From RI-153 sp963721725 (GTDB lineage Bacteria; Chloroflexota; Anaerolineae; Caldilineales; Caldilineaceae): DNA of 64,000 bases. The DNA lies in assembly GCA_963721725.1 (NCBI GenBank), contig CAVRLX010000010.1, forward strand, positions 253,482 through 317,481, in the 5' to 3' direction. Below the pieces are notes generated by a model. It searched no databases and was not told the DNA's origin. It saw nothing but the letters and a program-made list of their open reading frames with translations. This document shows positions 27,647-35,878 of this stretch, piece by piece (position 1 is the stretch's first letter; each line of letters starts with the position of its first letter). The translations under genes and the position numbers were made by a program.

Positions 27647-28753
27647 CTAGACAGCCAGCGCTTGCTCTGTCTTCGGATCAAAGATGTGAGCGTTCGCCAT
27701 GTTGGCGGCTAGTTTAATCGTGTCACCAGTGGAAACCCGCACCCGGGGATCGACACGGGCGATGAACTGCTTGTTGTCTTTGGTGAGGCAGTAGAGGAAG
27801 ATCTCATTGCCCATCAACTCGGTCACGTCAACTTTGGCTTCCAGGTCGGCTTCCAAAATGCCGGGGGGCGCGTATTCTTTGGCGTGGATGTCTTCGGGGC
27901 GAATGCCAAAGATGATCTGTTTGCCCTTGTGGGCGCGCCATTCTTTGGCCAGCTCGGCGGGCACTTCCAGACGGAAGCCACTGGTGTTGATCTCCAACTT
28001 GCCATCGCTCTCCACCAACGTTGCATCAAAGAAGTTGGTGCTGGGGCTGCCGATGAACCCGGCGACAAAGACATTCTTGGGGTTGTCATACAGGTTCTGC
28101 GGCGTGTCGATCTGCTGTAACAGGCCATCCTTCATAACGGCGATGCGCGAAGCCATGGTCATGGCTTCCACCTGATCGTGGGTCACATAGATAAAGGTGG
28201 TGGCAAGGCGCTTGTGCAGTTTGGAAATCTCCGCACGGGTCTGCACACGCAACTTCGCATCGAGGTTGGACAGCGGTTCGTCAAACAAGAAGACGGCAGG
28301 CTCGCGCACAATGGCACGGCCTACGGCGACGCGCTGGCGCTGACCACCGGAAAGCTGCTTGGGCTTGCGATCCAACAGGTGCTCGATGCCCAGGATCTGA
28401 CCGGCTTCGCGCACGCGGTTGTCGATCTCGGCCTTGGGGGTCTTGCGCAACTTCAGGCCAAAGGCCATGTTGTCATAGACACTCATGTGCGGGTAGAGCG
28501 CGTAGCTCTGGAAGACCATCGCAATATCGCGATCCTTGGGCGGCACATCGTTGACCACACGGTCACCGATCAAAATCTGGCCGTCGCTGATCTCTTCCAG
28601 ACCGGCCAACAGGCGCAGACTTGTGGTTTTGCCACAGCCTGAGGGGCCAACGAAAACCAGAAATTCCTTGTCTTCGACGTGAATGCTCAAGTCGTTGACC
28701 GCAATGACATCGCCAAAGCGTTTGTAGACATGTTCGTAGGTTACACTTGCCAT
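27647..28753 (-). CDS. ugpC: Carbohydrate ABC importer ATPase, UgpC/MsmK type
   Basis: A 368-residue ATPase. Walker A GPSGCGKTTSLRLLAG, Q-loop MVFQSYALYPHM, signature LSGGQRQRVAVGRA, Walker B VFLFDEPLSN and H-loop YVTHDQ are all intact. A C-terminal ~130-residue TOBE/MOP region (FGIRPEDI) is typical of sugar importers. No permease or binding protein adjoins it, so it probably serves several importers, including those at 1-6.6 kb. Start 28753 puts the first beta strand at its normal place; AGGAG lies 12 bases upstream, rather far. Confidence 0.92.
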   Translation of the reverse strand: MASVTYEHVYKRFGDVIAVNDLSIHVEDKEFLVFVGPSGCGKTTSLRLLAGLEEISDGQILIGDRVVNDVPPKDRDIAMVFQSYALYPHMSVYDNMAFGLKLRKTPKAEIDNRVREAGQILGIEHLLDRKPKQLSGGQRQRVAVGRAIVREPAVFLFDEPLSNLDAKLRVQTRAEISKLHKRLATTFIYVTHDQVEAMTMASRIAVMKDGLLQQIDTPQNLYDNPKNVFVAGFIGSPSTNFFDATLVESDGKLEINTSGFRLEVPAELAKEWRAHKGKQIIFGIRPEDIHAKEYAPPGILEADLEAKVDVTELMGNEIFLYCLTKDNKQFIARVDPRVRVSTGDTIKLAANMANAHIFDPKTEQALAV

Positions 28754-29221
28754 TGTTGCTTGTTGCTCCTTTGAGAGTGGGTGTACGCGGCTCAACCGGC
28801 AGAAATTTTCGGTCACCAGAGGTTAGGGCGAGCAAGCCTCCAAACCAACATGATGGGGCACAATGCCAATACCGCCCAGGTGAGAAGCGCAATGTGAAGA
28901 AAAAGGGTTACAAAAAAGAAACACGTAGACCCGCGTAGCTGTGAGCGGTCACCTCCTTTACCCATATCCAATTGTTCGACACAGTCGGAATTGGTGCAGG
29001 AATGGTTGGTGCGTCCACAAGGGGAATTGAACGTGGTGCACCGTCCTGACTGGCGTAAAGTATAGCACGGCTATTTTCCCCTGTGCAAATCACGATTTTG
29101 TAAACATGGTCTGGTTGACGCACTTTCCGCCTTGCGGGTATGCTATGGGCAGCCAACCCAGCCGCTGCCCTTTCCCATGTCGGGGCAGCCTATCCCACCG
29201 CCTTTTCAAAGGAGCCAGAAC
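28754..29221. other. Divergent spacer
   Basis: 468 bp containing the leftward promoter at 29059-29088 and a ~300-base leader for the ATPase. I see no hairpin with a U-tract in the leader. Confidence 0.5.
29059..29088 (-). promoter_or_regulatory. Putative promoter of the ABC ATPase gene
   Basis: Minus strand: TTGCAC (29083-29088), 18-bp spacer that ends in TGC, TATACT (29059-29064). Confidence 0.55.
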
Positions 29222-30007
29222 ATGGATACCTTGCCCCTCTTGATTGAAAACGAAATTGCCACCATCACCATCAACCGACCTGCCCAACGCAACGCCATCA
29301 CTCTGGAAATGTGGATCCACTTTACCGAACTGTGCAGCCGTTTGAACGAGGAGTCCGGTGTCCGCGTGGTGATCATCCGCGGTGCGGGCGAAGATGCCTT
29401 TAGCGCTGGCGGCGACATTAGTGAATTCCCCCAACGGCGCAGTGATCCCTGGCAGGCCACGATCTATAACGGCAAGGTGGAATTGGCGTTGAAAAACCTG
29501 CAACGGCTGCGCAAACCCACGATTGCCCTGATCAAAGGCTATTGTATCGGCGGCGGGTTTACGCTGGCCGCCCATTGTGATCTGCGTGTGGTGGCAGACA
29601 ACGCCCACTTGGGCTTTCCGGTGGGCAAACTGGGCGCGTTGATCAACTACTTCGAGCTAGAGCGCTTGATCCCGCTCATCGGCCTGGGGGCGACCCAGGA
29701 TTTACTCTTGACGGCGCGCACGGTGGACGCTATCGAAGGCAAGCAAATGGGATACTGTACGCGTGTCTTTCCGTTGCGCAGCATCGATGGCGAGACTCTG
29801 CGCCTGGCTGCCGACATAATCAACCTGGCACCCCTCAGCCAAACCTGGCACAAACAAATGATCAAGGCCGTGTTAACCAAACCCGATCTGCTGGATTTAG
29901 ATCCCGAAGAGGCGGCTTTGCCTGATATTTGCTTTGATACCGATGATTACGCAGAGGGGGTGAATGCCTTTTTACAAAAGCGCAGCCCTATCTTCCGCGG
30001 ACGCTGA
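29222..30007 (+). CDS. Enoyl-CoA hydratase/isomerase family protein
   Basis: A 261-residue crotonase-fold protein. The oxyanion-hole segments RGAGEDAFSAGGDISEF and KGYCIGGGFTLAAHCDLRV are clear. The usual second catalytic Glu position (after LGFPVGKLG) is not obviously filled, so hydratase, isomerase or another activity cannot be told apart. AAGGAG lies seven bases before the ATG at 29222. The next gene starts inside or just after its 3' end, so they are co-translated and may handle the same acyl substrate. Confidence 0.85.
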   Translation: MDTLPLLIENEIATITINRPAQRNAITLEMWIHFTELCSRLNEESGVRVVIIRGAGEDAFSAGGDISEFPQRRSDPWQATIYNGKVELALKNLQRLRKPTIALIKGYCIGGGFTLAAHCDLRVVADNAHLGFPVGKLGALINYFELERLIPLIGLGATQDLLLTARTVDAIEGKQMGYCTRVFPLRSIDGETLRLAADIINLAPLSQTWHKQMIKAVLTKPDLLDLDPEEAALPDICFDTDDYAEGVNAFLQKRSPIFRGR

Positions 30008-31670
30008 CGCCATGCGCGGGCGTCTTCAGGCCAGCGTCAATCGACTGATTCATGGCAGCGTTGCCAGCCCCGCAGGCAGATGGCTCATGCAGCATGGCAT
30101 GATAGCGCCCACACAGCGACGCTTTCACCGCTCTCTAGCCGAACCCATCGCCGCCCAACGCCAGATTTTCGCGTACCTGCTGCGTCGCGGCGCGCACACC
30201 GTCTTTGGCCGAGATCATAGACTGCGTCCCGGTCTCACGCTCGGCGATCTTCAAGCCCGCGTGCCCGTGCGCCGCTACGAAGCGCTCAAGCCCTACGTGG
30301 ATCGCGCCATCGCCGGGGAACGCGATCTACTTTGGCCGGGGCACACCCACTGGTTTTTGGAATCATCGGGAACCAGCGGCGACAAGAAGCAGATTCCCCT
30401 AACGCTGGAAGGCTGGACGACAGCCTATCAAGCCACGGCGCAGACCTATGTGGCAATGTTAGCGGCGCGGGTGGGGGTGCGTCAGTTTTTACAGGGCAAA
30501 ACTCTCTTTTTTGTGGGCAATGTGCGCCCCGACGCTGCGGACCGGCGGCGCATCTTCGGCGATGTCACCGGCTTCGGTGTCTATCTCATGCCCTGGTATC
30601 TGCAATTTGCGCGCGCCCCGGACAAAGCCACCACACTCCTGCCCAACTGGGAAGAGCGGCTGCACCGCATAGCCGCCGCCACGCTCAACGAGCCGATTGT
30701 CCATCTGGCGGGGCTGCCCACTTGGCTGCGTGCTTTCGGCGAGATTGTCCTCACCCTGACTGGCAAGCGCACCCTGCGCGAGATCTGGCCCTGTCTGCGC
30801 GTTGCCACACTAGGCGGCGTTAATCCTGCGCTTTATCAGCGTGAACTCTGCCATTTGATTCTGGGACAGCCCGACACAGCCGGGAGCGACTTCTTTTTCA
30901 GCGAGGTCTATAACGGGACCGAAGGCTTTTACGCCATGCAAATTGACGCCGGCGACATGGTGTTAATGCCCGCGGCCCAGATTTTCTATGAGTTTGTGCC
31001 ACGCGCCCATGCCGAGCAGGGGGATTTTAGCCGGGCTGTGCCACTGGATGCTGTCGAGGTGGGCGTGGACTATGCGCCGGTTATCTCCACAGTGAGCGGA
31101 CTGTGGCGCTATCTCATCGGCGACACTGTGCGCTTCACGGCCACGCACCCCTATCGACTTCAGGTCAGCGGGCGCGTCTCACAATATCTCAACATCGCCG
31201 GGGAAGAACTGCTGATGGATAGCTGTGACCGTGCTTTGCAAACCATCTGCACGGCCCAGGACTATCACTTGGTGGATTACATGGTGGTGGCGCTCAAATT
31301 GGATACTATAGGCCAGAATGCACTGCATCTGTGGCTGGTGGAGGTGGCCGACGGTGAGGTCGATCCAAACCGTTTTGCCCACAGTTTGGATGCCGAGCTA
31401 CGCGCCCAGCATTACGATTATGCCAAAGCTCGCGCTGCCGGGAACCGCACGGGGGCAAGCTTGGGGCTAGCTGCGCCTGTGGTGATGGCGCTGCCACCGG
31501 GGAGCTTCTATCGCTGGCTGGCACGCCGCCTAGGTGGGCAGATTAGCGCGCAGAGCAAAGTCCCCCGTCTTACCCATGATCTCGCCCTAGCCGTGGGTCT
31601 GCTGACCGAGTTACCGAATGCAGACGAATCTGTGGCGGGTGAAATCTTCAGAGTAATGAGTAGCGCCTAA
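29964..31670 (+). CDS. GH3-like acyl-adenylating enzyme
   Basis: About 552-568 residues of the GH3 auxin-responsive family, members of the adenylate-forming superfamily. The ATP-binding P-loop is SSGTSGDKKQIPLT, the second motif YNGTEGFYAM, and SGLWRYLIGDTVRFT precedes the C-lobe, which ends with a hinge (RVSQYLNIAGEEL). Plant members join amino acids to hormones; bacterial ones are uncharacterised. Likely start is the ATG at 30012, five bases after the hydratase stop; 29964 overlaps it. Probably an acid-amido ligase or acyl-CoA-type activator working with the hydratase. Confidence 0.85.
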   Translation: MPFYKSAALSSADADAMRGRLQASVNRLIHGSVASPAGRWLMQHGMIAPTQRRFHRSLAEPIAAQRQIFAYLLRRGAHTVFGRDHRLRPGLTLGDLQARVPVRRYEALKPYVDRAIAGERDLLWPGHTHWFLESSGTSGDKKQIPLTLEGWTTAYQATAQTYVAMLAARVGVRQFLQGKTLFFVGNVRPDAADRRRIFGDVTGFGVYLMPWYLQFARAPDKATTLLPNWEERLHRIAAATLNEPIVHLAGLPTWLRAFGEIVLTLTGKRTLREIWPCLRVATLGGVNPALYQRELCHLILGQPDTAGSDFFFSEVYNGTEGFYAMQIDAGDMVLMPAAQIFYEFVPRAHAEQGDFSRAVPLDAVEVGVDYAPVISTVSGLWRYLIGDTVRFTATHPYRLQVSGRVSQYLNIAGEELLMDSCDRALQTICTAQDYHLVDYMVVALKLDTIGQNALHLWLVEVADGEVDPNRFAHSLDAELRAQHYDYAKARAAGNRTGASLGLAAPVVMALPPGSFYRWLARRLGGQISAQSKVPRLTHDLALAVGLLTELPNADESVAGEIFRVMSSA

Positions 31671-31683
31671 CTACTCATTACTC
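31651..31683. terminator. Hairpin overlapping the GH3 stop codon
   Basis: GAGTAATGAGTAG / CTACTCATTACTC spans the stop. It is followed by another TCATTACTC unit and CTTTC. The same ACTCATT-type sequence forms a hairpin at 41969-42030. Confidence 0.65.
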
Positions 31684-31696
31684 ATTACTCTTTCGC

Positions 31697-32947
31697 CTAC
31701 TCCTCCAGCCGATTATACACACCCTCCGCCCAGGCTGTGACGATCTCCACCTCGTCGGCGCTTAATTCGCCCTGGCCCTGGCCCGCCACGTAATTGTCAT
31801 CCACGTAACTCTCGCCCCGGTTATAGAGCAGATCGTCGAAGAAGTCCATCTCGGCGTCGCTGAGCCAGCCGCCCACGCTGCTGATATTCTCGCCGCCCTG
31901 GCATGGATCCACGTTGGCATAAGCATAGCCATAGTTGAGCACCACCAAATGGCGACACTGGCCCGGTTGGCCGTCCACCTCGCCCAGCCACCAACTCAGC
32001 GCCGTGCGCCCTGCCGCGCTCACCCGCCCGCTGGAGAGTTCGCCATAGCTGTCACGTGTCCAGGCCAACACGGCCCGCTGCCAAGCTTCCCCGCTGATCT
32101 CGCCCTGGCCTGCCAACGTGAGCTTTTCGCTGTCGCTTTCCACGCTGAACGGCGCAAAGCGAGTCAGAATTTCATCCCACTGGGCCGCGGCCGCGGCGAC
32201 GGTTTGGGCGGCATCACACGTGCCAACCGTGGCCTCACCTGCGGTTGTCAGCGCCAAACGGCCACAACTCGTGCCCCCTTCACTGGGGATGGGACCTTCC
32301 CAAAGCAGCGCCGCATTTTCGGGATAGTCAACGGCTGCCTGATCTGCGGGCAGGGGCAGACCGGTGGGGGCTGTGGGCACGAAAAAGCTCAACGAACCCA
32401 GCACCATTTCCAGCAATGCTTCCATTTCTGCATAGCGCTCGCCCAGGTTGGGTTCATCGGGCGAAAAGAAGAGGCGATAGACGCGGCCATCGCGCACAAC
32501 CAGCACCATCCGGTTAAGATCTTGGCCGGGCAGTTGATGCAACATCACCGCTGCCTCGCCGCCCACCCACAGACCATCGCTCACGGTGATGTCGAACCCA
32601 GCCGCCTTGAATTCATCCAAACTGGCCGCGGCCACCTCCGCCACGCTCTGCCCCAAAGCGTCTTCAACCTCAATTTGCAGACGAGGATGCTCTACATCCA
32701 TCAAATTGTTGACGAACAGCCCGCTGCTGCCTTGATCCGACAAAATCGGGGTGTACATCTCAGGGTAAAGTAGACAGTAACCGTCGCGCTCATTGATCAT
32801 CTGTGCTTGCCCCGCCGCTGCGGCTGGACAGGTGTCCACAGCCTCGCCAGCGGGCAACTGGATCACCGACATGGGCAGCGCACAGCCTGCCAACGTCATC
32901 ATTGTCAATAACAAAAAGAAAAATATCCGCATCTTTGAACCGTACAT
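31697..32947 (-). CDS. Lipoprotein of unknown function
   Basis: 416 residues. An N-terminal signal with lipobox TMMTLAGC marks a surface lipoprotein. The next ~190 residues (DGYCLLYPEMYTPIL; VYRLFFSPDEPNLGERYAEME) resemble the PsbP/LpqN-like domains that follow many lipoprotein signals. The C-terminal half (Trp- and Asp-rich, with paired Cys) is not recognised. The ATG at 32947 has GGAG six bases upstream; an in-frame ATG at 32965 is less likely. Confidence 0.75.
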   Translation of the reverse strand: MYGSKMRIFFFLLLTMMTLAGCALPMSVIQLPAGEAVDTCPAAAAGQAQMINERDGYCLLYPEMYTPILSDQGSSGLFVNNLMDVEHPRLQIEVEDALGQSVAEVAAASLDEFKAAGFDITVSDGLWVGGEAAVMLHQLPGQDLNRMVLVVRDGRVYRLFFSPDEPNLGERYAEMEALLEMVLGSLSFFVPTAPTGLPLPADQAAVDYPENAALLWEGPIPSEGGTSCGRLALTTAGEATVGTCDAAQTVAAAAAQWDEILTRFAPFSVESDSEKLTLAGQGEISGEAWQRAVLAWTRDSYGELSSGRVSAAGRTALSWWLGEVDGQPGQCRHLVVLNYGYAYANVDPCQGGENISSVGGWLSDAEMDFFDDLLYNRGESYVDDNYVAGQGQGELSADEVEIVTAWAEGVYNRLEE

Positions 32948-33171
32948 AAACCTCTCCCTTGCCATGATTTATTTTGAGGACAACTCGTTTTCACAAATCC
33001 CGTGCCCACAGCATAGCCTGCGCTGCGTTTGGGCAACGTTTGAAAGGGCGTTATGGCAGAGTGAGTGTTATCAAACGGGTGTGGGAAGAGGCGGTCCGGG
33101 GAAATTTCAAGGCAGAGATTGCCGTGGGCGCAGAGAAGCAGGGGGCAAATCATCTCTCTGCGCCCACCGGC

Positions 33172-34158
33172 TCATGAGGGAGATGCCGCTACAAACCCCG
33201 CCAAAAATGCTTCATCATCCACGACAGTCTGCTGCCCCAGGTGCAGATCCAGATCCCAGCGCACAGTTTCGCCGGGTTGCAGACGCGTGAAGCGCTTCCA
33301 ATCTTGCACGGCCAGCGCCAGCGGATCCGGTGCGCCGTTGCCCGGTTCCAGCGCTACATGCTGATAACCATTCCAGCCGCCCCGGTTGATCCAGATCCCC
33401 AGCGTATTGTTAATGGCCGCATCAAACGCAAAGACGAGATAATCTCCGCTCTCCTCGTTGTGAATGGCCGCTAGGCCTTGCTTCAGCGGTTCCGTAAATA
33501 GCTTCATAGATCGACCTTCACCGCCCAAATCCAGCCGCGACAGATCCAAGCCGTGGCCCGGCTGCGGCCATTCGACAACCACGCCGCGGCCCCGCCACGG
33601 CGGCAGATCCACAGCATCGGTGCGCAGCGTCTTCACCTCGGCGGGCAGCAAAAGACGATCACCGGGGTGGATGTTCATCAACGGGTGCAGCGCCCAAATG
33701 TAATCGGTCGGCTCGTCGGCCAGGTTGGTCAGCCGATAGCGCAACCGCACCGTAGACCCCTCCAGCGTTACGGCGCGCACCATCTCCAACGGCGAAACCG
33801 GAAAACGCAGATAGGTCACAATCGCGCCGCGGTCAAACGCATCGTCATCCACCGACCACGCCTCGCTCCACGCCTCGCCGTGATCTGGCAGATCGCGCCC
33901 TTGCCAATGGCTGGGCGCAATTGTGGGGATGCATTCGTCCGCCCCAATAATGGTGCTATCCTGAAACGGATCGCCTGTGCGGTTGCGGAAGAGATCGCCT
34001 CGATCCGGCGGCGTCCACATCCATTCGCGCCCGCTGGCAAGATCGGTTAATCCCACGATTTTCGCGCCCAGTTCCGGGCAGATTTCAATACGCACACGCT
34101 CATTTTGAAGTTGATAGAGTGTAAATCCTTGCCGTATTTCGGTGGCACCCTGTGTCAT
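33172..34158 (-). CDS. Aldose 1-epimerase-like (galactose mutarotase fold) protein
   Basis: 328 residues beginning with a typical mutarotase strand pattern (NERVRIEICPELGAKIVGLTD; GREWMWTP). HPLMNIHPGD and a C-terminal HVALEPGNGAPD fit the beta-sandwich carbohydrate-binding fold. The catalytic His/Glu pair of true epimerases is not obvious, so it may bind or modify a sugar differently. It diverges from the phosphoglucose isomerase gene at 34438, consistent with sugar metabolism. Confidence 0.75.
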   Translation of the reverse strand: MTQGATEIRQGFTLYQLQNERVRIEICPELGAKIVGLTDLASGREWMWTPPDRGDLFRNRTGDPFQDSTIIGADECIPTIAPSHWQGRDLPDHGEAWSEAWSVDDDAFDRGAIVTYLRFPVSPLEMVRAVTLEGSTVRLRYRLTNLADEPTDYIWALHPLMNIHPGDRLLLPAEVKTLRTDAVDLPPWRGRGVVVEWPQPGHGLDLSRLDLGGEGRSMKLFTEPLKQGLAAIHNEESGDYLVFAFDAAINNTLGIWINRGGWNGYQHVALEPGNGAPDPLALAVQDWKRFTRLQPGETVRWDLDLHLGQQTVVDDEAFLAGFVAASPS

Positions 34159-34437
34159 GGTCTAGCCTCTTTTCATCGATGAAGAGTGACTTCCCCGCAA
34201 AAGCCTAGTGATCTTCAGCTCCCAAAGATGCTTCTAAGGGCGTGGTCTCTGTGGTTTTGCGGGAAAGTCATGCCGGTATCCCGATTGTATCACACGCAGA
34301 CTGCTGCCTCTTGAGACAAAAACCGCTGTTTTACAAGTCTGCCCCGTCGTCAGACGCTGACCGCAGCCGCGCAATTTGCAATTCGCACCCAGCCTGTATA
34401 CGCTGGACAACAAACATTCACACACTCAGGGGGAACT

Positions 34438-35033
34438 ATGGAGATTGCCAGACTATTGACCGAGTTTGATCCCGGCGGCGACTTTTTGCACGGGGCGGTG
34501 TGGAACGAACGCCGCCTGAGCGGGCTGGCAGGTGCATTTGCCGACGAAGCCGCCTTCGCCACGGTGCTGGCCGCGGGTGATCCTGTGATCTACGCCGTGG
34601 CGATGCTCTCGCCGGCGCACGGGCGAAGGCGCGCTCGAACATGGCGCTGAACCGCATTGAGCCGGGGCGCATCGGGCGCGAATATCACCTGACCAAGGGC
34701 CATTTTCACGCCTGGGCCGCCGCCGGGGAATACTATATCGGGTTGCAAGGTGAAGGGATGATGCTATTGGAAAGCGCAAATCGCGCCGAAAGCCACCTGT
34801 TGCCATTGCGCCCCCACGGTGCGGTCTATGTGCCGGGACACACCGCCCACCGCACCCTTAACGTGGGTGACGAACCGCTGGTCTATCTCACCGTCTTTCC
34901 CGCCGAGGCTGGGCATGACTACGGGTCGATTGCAGAAAATAATTTTCGCAGCGTGGTGGTGGATGTAGACGGCGTGCCCACGGAGCAAACACGGGCGCAC
35001 TTCCTCGCCACATTGGGCGGCGTGCATGGCTGA
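34438..35033 (+). pseudogene. Cupin-type glucose-6-phosphate isomerase, frameshifted
   Basis: The first ~63 codons (MEIARLLTEFDPGGDFLHGA) and the later frame (MALNRIEPGRIGREYHLTKG) together make one archaeal-type PGI of about 195 residues. The second part holds the metal-binding cupin set GHFHAW ... GEYYIG, and HRTLNVGD. The frame changes between about 34615 and 34642, where the intervening sequence reads best in the third frame (GEGALE), so two small indels are likely. GGGGG precedes the ATG by four bases. The 3' end overlaps the acetyltransferase start by eight bases. Probably an intact glycolytic gene misread here. Confidence 0.8.
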
Positions 35034-35781
35034 TTATGCTGCGCTACGCCGCCAACTACAGATCGATCTGATCCGGCTTTACAGCAAAGTCATGGCGCGC
35101 CCCTGGGGCGTGCTGCTCTACAACGTGGACAACCCGGCCTATTACGAAGCCAACGGCGCGCGCCAGATCCGCACCGATGACCCCGCCGCTGCCATCGCCG
35201 AGATTGTGCGTTTCTATCACAGCCGCCGCCTGCTGCCGCGGGTGATTGTGGATGAAGCCAGCCAGCCGCCGGATCTGTTGGCGCGTCTGGAAGCCAGCGG
35301 CTTTGAAGCGGGCGAATCGACTTTCCACATACTGGTCTGGTCGCCGCAAGAGATCTCCCCGCCTTCTCTGCCCGATGATCTGCATGTTGGCGTGGCCCAC
35401 CGCCGAGATCTCGACGCGCTGGTTGCCATCGCCGCCGAAGATGATCCGTGGGCCAACCCTGATTGGATCCGCCGCCGCACGCGCGATCTCGTCAGCGCAA
35501 AGCCTGTGCGCTACTATCTGGCCTGGCACGGTGAAACACCGGTTGCCGCGGCCATGCTCTTTCAAGGCGCAGAGATGGGACTCATCGAAAGCGTGGTCAC
35601 CCGCCCAGCCTATCGCCGCCAGGGGATCGCCTCGGCGCTGTTGCGGCAGATGCAAGCCGATGCGCGCACCCCGCTGCTGTTGGAGATTGAAGAAGAAGCC
35701 ACTGCGCCGCTCTATACGCGGCTGGGCTTTGAGATGGCTGCCACCGCCACCGAATGGCAGTGTTGGCTGCCGGCAGATTGA
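35026..35781 (+). CDS. GNAT family N-acetyltransferase
   Basis: 251 residues. The C-terminal half is a GNAT domain with the acetyl-CoA loop TRPAYRRQGIASALLRQM (R/Q-x-x-G-x-A) and LYTRLGFEMAA. The N-terminal ~120 residues form a second, degenerate GNAT-like half (NPAYYEANGAR). Its substrate is unknown. Its ATG lies within the last codons of the isomerase gene, so the two are coupled. Confidence 0.82.
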   Translation: MADYAALRRQLQIDLIRLYSKVMARPWGVLLYNVDNPAYYEANGARQIRTDDPAAAIAEIVRFYHSRRLLPRVIVDEASQPPDLLARLEASGFEAGESTFHILVWSPQEISPPSLPDDLHVGVAHRRDLDALVAIAAEDDPWANPDWIRRRTRDLVSAKPVRYYLAWHGETPVAAAMLFQGAEMGLIESVVTRPAYRRQGIASALLRQMQADARTPLLLEIEEEATAPLYTRLGFEMAATATEWQCWLPAD

Positions 35782-35878
35782 GATAGACGATGGACCGAGG
35801 ACGATAGACGAACGTGTTGTAGGAGGCGGTTCAAAAGATTCGTCCCTCGTCCCCCGTCCATCGTCCCCGTCTATCTTA
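35781..35878. terminator. Long imperfect hairpin between convergent genes
   Basis: AGATAGACGATGGACCGAGG on the left pairs imperfectly with the complementary run ending CGTCTATCTT on the right. Both arms are built from reiterated GACGATGGAC-like units. It covers the whole spacer and reaches the stop of the peptidase gene. Confidence 0.55.
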
